This document shows positions 13,701 through 22,700 of a stretch of DNA of 64,000 nt, piece by piece. Each line of letters begins with the position of its first letter. Position 1 is the stretch's first letter. Position numbers and translations under genes: made by a program. The stretch is taken from positions 1,369,001 to 1,433,000 of the forward strand of contig JAJFZO010000191.1 in the NCBI GenBank assembly GCA_021397835.1. The letters run 5' to 3'. The notes beneath the pieces were generated by a model. The model did not search any database and had not been told where the DNA came from. It was given only the letters and a program-made list of their open reading frames with translations. This DNA comes from Moringa oleifera (lineage: Eukaryota > Streptophyta > Magnoliopsida > Brassicales > Moringaceae).

Positions 13701-16700
13701 AACAAACCAGATCCAAAAATTAATCACAAGATAAGCTTTTATGGCACTGGAAATTCCTTTATTAATCCACTGATAACCAGTTACATATTAATCCATTGAT
13801 CCTTATTGCACCAATCTATATGAGTTTGATTTTATTCCAGTGAGATTGACAAAACTCCAAAATTCAATCAAATACATAAGTTCCAAATACACAATTTTTT
13901 TTTCTAATGTGAGACTTTCCTTCTTTTTTTAGCAGAAACAAAAGAGTGTGCATTATTTACTCAGCACCAAGGGGGTGCAACCATTTACAAGTACTGTTAA
14001 CCTAAAGAGTTAGTAATTCTATGATATCGATTAGATCTTCCACATTTACAAAATAATCACCCAAATCTCAGAATTTCAAACCACTAATCCAACACTCTCT
14101 AATTACATCCACTTGAGTTTCAATATTATCAAAAGCCCTCTTTTTTCTCTCACTCCAAACATTCTAAAAATTAGTTGCAGAATCAGTTTCACTAGTCTCC
14201 TCTTTTCCTTCTCAAGGCCTAACCCTGACCGTGCCATTCGCTCCATACCAAATGACCCTGCAGGTACCCAGGATAAACTCAACAAGTTAAGGACGGATTC
14301 TCAGACCTGCACAGTTCACCTACACCCCAGCAGTAAGGGATAAACTGTTTCTTCCTCCTCTTTGCACAGGTAACATCAATTCACCAGCATCTTTTCCCTT
14401 TTCCTCAGATTGTTTATAGTTTATATTTTTCCCTTCACTGCCTCCCAGGTAGGACCTTTAACTCTCCACACGTACCTCTAAGGAAACAGTAACTTATCAC
14501 TCCCAGCACAGCCTGCTGAAATAGGATCTAGCAGAAAAGCGCCCCATCCTTCGCTGCCTACAGTCCACATCACTGAGTCCTCCACGTTATTTTTTTTGTA
14601 CTGAAACTCTGAATCATCACGTATAACCCCTCAATCTACCCAACCTCCCAATCCTGGGCATTTCTCCTTAACTGCATAAACCAGGAGCCTTCCTCCCTGC
14701 ATTCACTCACGCGCACTCCCTTATTACATGCCAAGGCAAAAACAGCAGGAAAGCTATCTTTCAACAACATGTCCTGAAACCACTAATTATGCGAAAACTC
14801 AATTCTATCTCCCTTTCCTACCTTGAACCCGATTCACTCCTTGAACTCCTCCCATCCTTTCCTTATGGTCTTCCACACACCAACACCATATGCCCCTCTA
14901 CTGCTCATAGTCATCCATCCCCACAACTCCCCATATTTAGCCTTCACTAGTCTCCTTCACAAGCCTTCGTCATGAACCTCTACAGCAACTTACTTAACAT
15001 CGCCTTGTTAAGGTACAAGATTCTTGATCCCTAACCTTCCTTTAACCAAGGATTGAGTGACCATCTCCCCTCTCACGAGATGGTACTTACAACAGACCCC
15101 CATATTTCCCCACATAAACTCTCTCTGTAATACTTATAGCTTACTTGATACATCCCTTGGCATTGGAAAAAGTGACATAAAATAAAGGAAACAGGTAGGT
15201 TGGCAAGTGTTGACTAGATCAAAGTTATTCCATCAGCTTTAAAGAGACATATCATGCTAATTTACATTCAAGCCTTTCCACCTTCCCATTCCAAAATCGT
15301 GATCTCCTTGTGTCCAACACCTACGGACAATCCCAATTACTTCATGGGAGGCTCAGTCAATTTGCCTTCCATAAGAGTGGCCAAACCCCTGTTATTCTCT
15401 ATTTCACCCACTATTGCAATCTTCATGTCCTCCAAATTAATCTTCAACCCAAAAATGCTTCAAAGATCAGTAAAATGCCTTTAGATTTATTACCCATTCC
15501 TCTTTTGCATCGCAGAAAATTATAGTATCATTAGTAAAACATCATGTATGACACCATCACCTCTCTCCACTACTGCCTGCCTTAAAACCCTCCAATAACT
15601 CCTCCTTTCTAGCTTTGGACAACAAACTATCCAGTACTTCCATTACCACGATAAACAGTAAAAGGGAAAATGGGTCCCCCTGCCTTAAACTTCCCGTTAC
15701 TTTGAAGAATTTAGATGAACTCCCGTTCACCACCAGTGCATATGAGGCAATAGATATACAAGACGAAATCAATTGCACCATTTAACACCACATCCCACAC
15801 TCCTTAGCATGTACAACACAAAATCCATGAAACATGATGGCAGGCTTTTTTCATGTCTCATGTCCACGCTAAACCGCTTCTCTTCGCTTTCACTTGACTA
15901 TCCACCACTCATTTGCTACGAGTGCATCACCCAAAAATCTATCTATCCTTGACAAAGGCGTTTTGACTTTCACTTATCACTTTCTCCACCACCATACACA
16001 TCCTCTTTGCCAATACATTTGAGATAAAGTCAATAATGTTTACAACCCTAGTCCTACTAGGAATTAATCACGATAAAAGTAGAATTTAGTGATTTCATAA
16101 ATCTCGCATACTCATCAAACTTCGCAAACAGCCTCAAGATATCCACTTGAATTTGCACCCTTCTAGCTTTGGCCGCCAACCTTCTAATTCCTTGTACAAT
16201 TTCTTATAAAAGCCACTTACCCTTCCTTCAACTTCTCCCCTTTAACTAGAAGTTCTCCAGCAATCAACAATTTTCTTATATAATTACATCTTCTATGTGC
16301 ATTCGTCATGCTATGGGCCAATGCAGTGTTTCTATCACCAACCCTCAACCATAAGGCTTGATGTTTACTGCCATTCTTATTTCTTGAACCTCCACATTGC
16401 TCTCACCTTTTATAATAACTTTGACCAGCTCTTGCAAGTCATTCCACAATTTATCTTTTTTCTATCCCAAGCTTCCAAAGTGCTCCCTACTCCACTTTTT
16501 TCAAAGTTGCCTTAACAATACTCAATTTCCTTGCAACCACTTAACTAGCCTTTCTTGACTCTTCTGCATCCTCCCACCATTCCTTTACCAGCTTGGCAAA
16601 AGCCTTAACATGTAACCACATATTCTCGAACTTAAACCGGCATAGATCCCATTTAATATCATCCACCACCAGCATTATCGAGTTGTGATCTAAAGTGGAT

Positions 16701-19700
16701 CTAGGCAATAATACTTGCTGCATATCCAAAAAATACTCTTTTGAATTGTTAGAAACGAGAAACCTATCTAGTTAGGACATAGATGGGTTATTCCTCAAAT
16801 TCGACCATGTAAATAAACCTCCTATAAAAGGTAAGTCATGCAACACCAAATCCGAAACCATATCTTTAAATTCTCCGAAAAAATCCTCACCACTTCCTAC
16901 CCTTACTCGTTCGTGTGGAAATAGCATTACATTGAAGTCCCCTCCTATCATGTGCAGTATCCCTCCCTACTTCCTCAAGTAATCTCTCAATTCGTCTCAT
17001 AAAGTGTACCTTTCACTCTTAATGCTACTCCCCTACACCCTTGTATACAACCAAACAATCCCTATCTTCCAATTTAAAAATACAAAGATAAACATTGTGT
17101 ATCCATCCACCAATCTGTAATCTACCCATAGTATCCTTCTAAGAAATCAATATGTCCCCTAACCTTCCCTGCACAACCTTACTCTCCCATTCGATATTTT
17201 GTCTACCCCACAAACTCCTCACTAACCCTTGACTCATCTCATCTGTTTTTGTCTCATGTAGATACACTATATCTGCACTCCATTTACTAAGCGACTACTT
17301 GATTGTGACCTTTTTTATCACACTTTTAAGCCCCAAATGTTCCAAGATATAATCTTAACAACCACAACAATGAGAAATTCTCGAACTCCCAATAAGCCCA
17401 TTAATCTTATCCTTCTCCCTCCAATCCTTGTCATAGTTAAACCCCACTTCCAATCCCTTGAGTTCCTTGCTTGCCTTTTATCCACTATTCTTTTTCATCA
17501 CTTCCTTTCCCCTAGACATATTTGCAACCCACCTCATTCTCTTTACCTTCGTGAATAGGGAGAAAGCATCCTCCTCCATACCTTCAAAAGTCAAGTCCAA
17601 AGATTAGCATATTTTGGCAAGGCTTGTCGTATGCCACCACGACAAGCCCACTCCTATTGCTCGACTCCACCTCCTTGTGCAATTCCCTTCTCCCCCTCAC
17701 ATCATCATTGCAGATTACCAATGACGTGACCTATAGATCGAATTTATCTCCGTTTCCAGCCCAATTACTTATCTCGATACCTAGTTACCCACCTCGATTG
17801 TAGTATTGACCTGATTTGATGAGCCCATCCCTCCTCTCTTGTGGCATGTCAATACCCATCTACTAATCTTTACCAAGAAAAGACTCGACCCCATTTTCGA
17901 CGTACAATCTCTGTCACCTGAACAGTCTTCGTTGCCATTAAGGATAGCACTACTACTAAGTTCTTGTGATTTCAATGCAAATCAAAGAAAATTACTCTTT
18001 CCCTCGTTAACTTCCTAAGGTAATAGATATTGTGCTAATGACTTGACCCTTTCCTTCGCACATCTACTCGACATGTATGATAGACCCATCTCCCCTGGGC
18101 TTAGTAAACTCCTCCACACCACACCACAATCTTCTTACCTTCCAACCACCCTTATAATCTCATCATTTGAAACCAACCCAATTCATCAATAATACGACCC
18201 AATCCTAAATCCACCATTGACCCATTAGCCTTTAGATTTGAACCACTCCTTGCCTCTTACTTCGACCTGCCCCACCTGCCCGTATTCATCGTATTATAAC
18301 CCGAACCTGATCCAATCGATCTTCTTTTGAATTCCTCGCACCTTTAACCAATATGGGCTTCCATCTAAAACTAGGTCCTAACCCCAAAGAAAACTTTGAT
18401 TGCAAACCCGATTGGATCTCCTTCTTTGCCCAATTTTCTAGCTCGAGTAACCTACTTAATTGTCGCCCCTTGTTCCCCTTTCACAGATCACAACCTGCTT
18501 CCACGTTTCAATGGTGCCACTTGCTAGCCCCTTCCCTTGCAACTCAATGGCCATCACAATCATTCAACCATAACCACGATGAAGACAAACCCATTTGCCC
18601 ACCTTCGTCACCATATGAGCCATTTGATTACGACCATGTGTGTCCTTTCTCTCCATGGTTACCTCCTGCTTCTCGCTGATTGTGTCCTCTCCTTTCCCCA
18701 TCTCTGCTGCTCTCATTGTGCATTTCTCTCACACACATCTCCACTAATCAAAACCATCGCCATCATCCAACATATAGATCGATTTCTCGCTTCTTTTGGT
18801 AATCTTGGACAACCTTAGAAACGCACCACTTTCGTTCGATCCAACGACTAACAGTACTCTACTACCCTCTCTTCTTTTCCTCATCACTTATTTTGCTCAT
18901 CTAGCCTTCTCTCCTCTCGATTCATCGATAACTAAAACCAATTAAAATTATCCTTTGTTAAGTACACCAATACCCATTTGGCCTTCCTCTACTTCGTTAT
19001 CCACCTACCTCCTTCCATCTCCCCATTGGTCGAATTTGGATATCTTCCTTTCAATCGTAACAAAAAAAATCCCGTTACTTTCTCTGTACACCATTTGAAA
19101 GTCTTACCATCTCTAATGTGAGACTTTCATCCAATAGATTCTATCAACTTTAATGCTTCTATTTTTAACGTACAAAAATGATAATTATACCCTTCTAATA
19201 GTTATTATCAATTTTTTTCTTCTTCCTTCTTTATTTTATAGATAGACTAAAGTTCTATTAAGTAGAATTATTTTTCTTCTTTTTCATGTTGTTTGCATAT
19301 ATTTACTTTTAATGTCAAAAAGTCAAATAAACCAAACTTATAATAATAAAAGAAAATCAAACAAGTTGTTAAGTTTTTTGATGAAAACTACTAAAACTAA
19401 CATTGCTAAGTAAAAAATTTATGTAAATAGACTACGAGTTTATTGAGTCTTAAATAAGGAAGAAGAAGAAAAAAAAATATGATGACCATTTGTCACAAAA
19501 GTATAATAGTTATTTTTGCACATTAAAAAGTTGATGGAATCTATTTGATGAAAATTCCATATTAAAAAAATGTCAAAATGTATTTCTTTAATCGATGCTA
19601 TTTTATTTTAGTTTAGTTTTTTTTTTAGATCTCAAATTAAACATTTATACAAAACGTAAATCCCTTTTGTGTAAACTAACCCTAAAATTTCAATTTGTCT

Positions 19701-22700
19701 CTCTTATATATGTGTATGTGTGTTTATGTACAAGAGGATGATATATATATGAGGTGACTATTTGTACTGGATAATAGGAATCCTAATAAAAATAGTTCCT
19801 TTGTATGTGTAACAAACCAGAATTTTTGAGAATATGAACCCTCTAACTTCTTGACTAAGATCTTCTGTCCGAGGATCTTCAAGGGTGACACCTGCAACTT
19901 AAATCTCAAACTCTTAGAAACATATCCAGAGGAAAAAAGTAAAGAAAACAGAGCATTAAGATAGATATCTGCCCCAAAATCTATCATTGGTGACAGAATT
20001 TTCTCCAAATATATTTATGACCTAAAGAAGAATAGTCAGGCATCCACACAATGTCCTCAAATTACAATAAAGAACATCAAAATTATCACATAATATCAGC
20101 AAACCAATTTAAGAAATTGGAAAGTAACTAAGATTAAAGTTTATAACCAGACATGGCTAAAAGTCTCAGAATGCTACCACCAATGCAAGGCACGGCAAAT
20201 TGAAATTCAACAGCAACAATAATATAACAACTACAACAACAATAATTTGACTTTCCTTGCTTAGGAGGCAGTGTTGGGGTAAGATCTGCACTATTGACAA
20301 CTTAAGAAATGAGGAATGCTTACGATGAACTGATGTTACCTATGCAAGAAACAAGAGGAGACAGTATATCAGATTCTTGTACGATGCAATGGGTATAGAC
20401 AGCTTTGGAAGAGGGCCACTGCCATATCAGGGTTGTCTTGCGTTGTTATGGGGATTGAGGGGGAGGAGTTGAAGGCTTGGGTAGGGTTGAGGATCTCCAA
20501 GGAAAGAAGGAAAATAATAAGAATAATTCCTTCGGTGAATTGTTGGACAGCATGGCATGAAAGAAATAGACGGGCTTCCAAAGGAATTAGACACCGGCTG
20601 AAGTGCTTAAGGATTATTTGCTACATACTTTAAATTGCAGCTATCCAGTAAATCTTTTGTAAAAGAGATGGAATTTGAAGAATTCATAGAAATCTTTACC
20701 TCCAAATGCTAACGACACTTTTAAAGGGTTACACTCCCTTGGTTATATATAAAACGATGCTTCTGAGAAAAAACGATAATAATGTGATACCATAGTAGCA
20801 GCAATAACAATAGTAATAATAATAAGAAGATCTATACCAAAAAATAAAAATCATAAGAAAAGTTGGAGTAGGCACAACAATAGTAGCATTAGTAGCAGCA
20901 ATAATGATAATCAAACAAGAACAGTAAGAATAATAGCATGGGTAATAAAAACAGTAGTAGCAGCAACAGTAGTAACTTATGCACAACAAGCTTCAGCTTC
21001 TAAGATGTGGCGGTAATAGCAACAAGAAGTGTAGTAAAAAAAAAAAAGCATGCTAGCAAGAGGTCTCATGAAAATAACAGAATCAGCCTAATAAGCAGTT
21101 TGAGCGGAGGGAGGAAGACCGTCATCAGGTGATTAAACCAACACAGAACCAACATGATGTGCTTGATGGAACACAAACAGGAAAAAGCACTCACCAAACT
21201 CATGCGGAATAAGCTTGAGCTAGTGAAATTATAGCTACAGTTCAGTAATCTATGTTCTAACCTTTCTTTATTGTGCTATCATCCATGGCCTTATATTCCA
21301 TGTTCTTCAAAGCAAGCTCCACTCCATAACCACCCAAGTTCACAGGATCCCTTGCCCCAATGGCACCACAATGGCCGGTTTTTTCTTCACAACCAGAAGG
21401 TAATACTGGCCTAACAACATATTTAATTTTTCCCTGCAAGTTATCAAGGAAATCTATAAGCAGTTTCTTACACACAATAACATCAAATGATAACAAAGAA
21501 GTAAGACAACCAGACAGCACAAGGAAGATTCTGGATGTAGAGCACTATACTTCAGTTCAATTTTGAAGTTAGTTAAACAGATATTACTTACACAGCTTCA
21601 GTTAAAGTCAAATAGAACCACTAACCATTTTGAAAGAAAACCACATCAAACCAAACAAAATTGGTCCAATCCATCAATTTCCTAAACCCTCAAAATTTAG
21701 GTTTTGGTTTTGAGCTGGAGGTCTACTAAGGGTTGAGGTGGATTTGAACGATAACAGTCCAATTCAATTATATCGTAAAATATTTAAACGTAGGAAGTTA
21801 TGGTACAAAGAAAGTCATAATGTGAGAATCAAATTCAAGTCCGTACAGCTGTAGTAAAAGATGGCAAATTGAAAATGTAAAATATTTAATGTCTCACAAT
21901 GTTTTAAAAAGACAGTCTTTTTTTTTTAAAGGAAGAAAATTATTCTTAATGGTGTCAAAGGAACCCTTCATGTACAACAAGAAGCTATGTACAAGAAACA
22001 ATCTTAAAACCACCAAGGTCCTCATTAACCACAAAAGAGAACGCCTGAATCAGAACTCTAAATTATATATCCACCTATCATTTACTACACTTTCACTCCA
22101 TTCAGTTCTAATACCATTTTCCAAAGCTTAAACCAAAAAAATTACCGAATTATATTGTTTTTTTCCTAAAGCAAATCAAAACAAAAGACCTAGAAGAGAA
22201 AATTAATAAGCTCAGTGTCATTCATTTCTCAGTTTGCTCAGATGCAATGCATACTGCTATTGCAGATCATTTATAGAGTTGTATATTATTCATCTAAGAC
22301 ATCCACGTCCACAACCTGAGATTCAAATATCACAATAGCACCAATCAATGAATTTCTGTCCAACAGATCTTCCAGGTCTCGACGGCCTACATCATGCTCA
22401 ATATAGTCAGTCCTGATCTCAGGTTCAAGAGGAAGGTTGTGGCACGTTGAAAGCCAGGGTAAAGCTATAGCTAGCACAAAATTGAACTGGAGACAAGTTT
22501 AACTATAAATTGGATAGAATGGAGGCAAAGCATTAGTGTAAGTGACCCCATGAATTTGGGATGCCAAAATAAATCAAATCAATTGTACTCCTCATAGTCA
22601 CTAACTTTCTTTTGTCATATTATGTGTCTCCATTCATGTAAGAATTTTTAACCACTTGTTACACAACAAGGCAAATGACTGACCTCCTTAGCTGCTTGAA

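Noticed and set aside
18353..18818. Plus-strand open frames at 18.35-18.82 kb
   Set aside because: They are antisense to the LINE 5' region and have no recognisable motif; treated as shadows.
20729..20989. Tyr/Cys-rich minus-strand open frame
   Set aside because: It is translation of the cryptic triplet repeat, not a gene.
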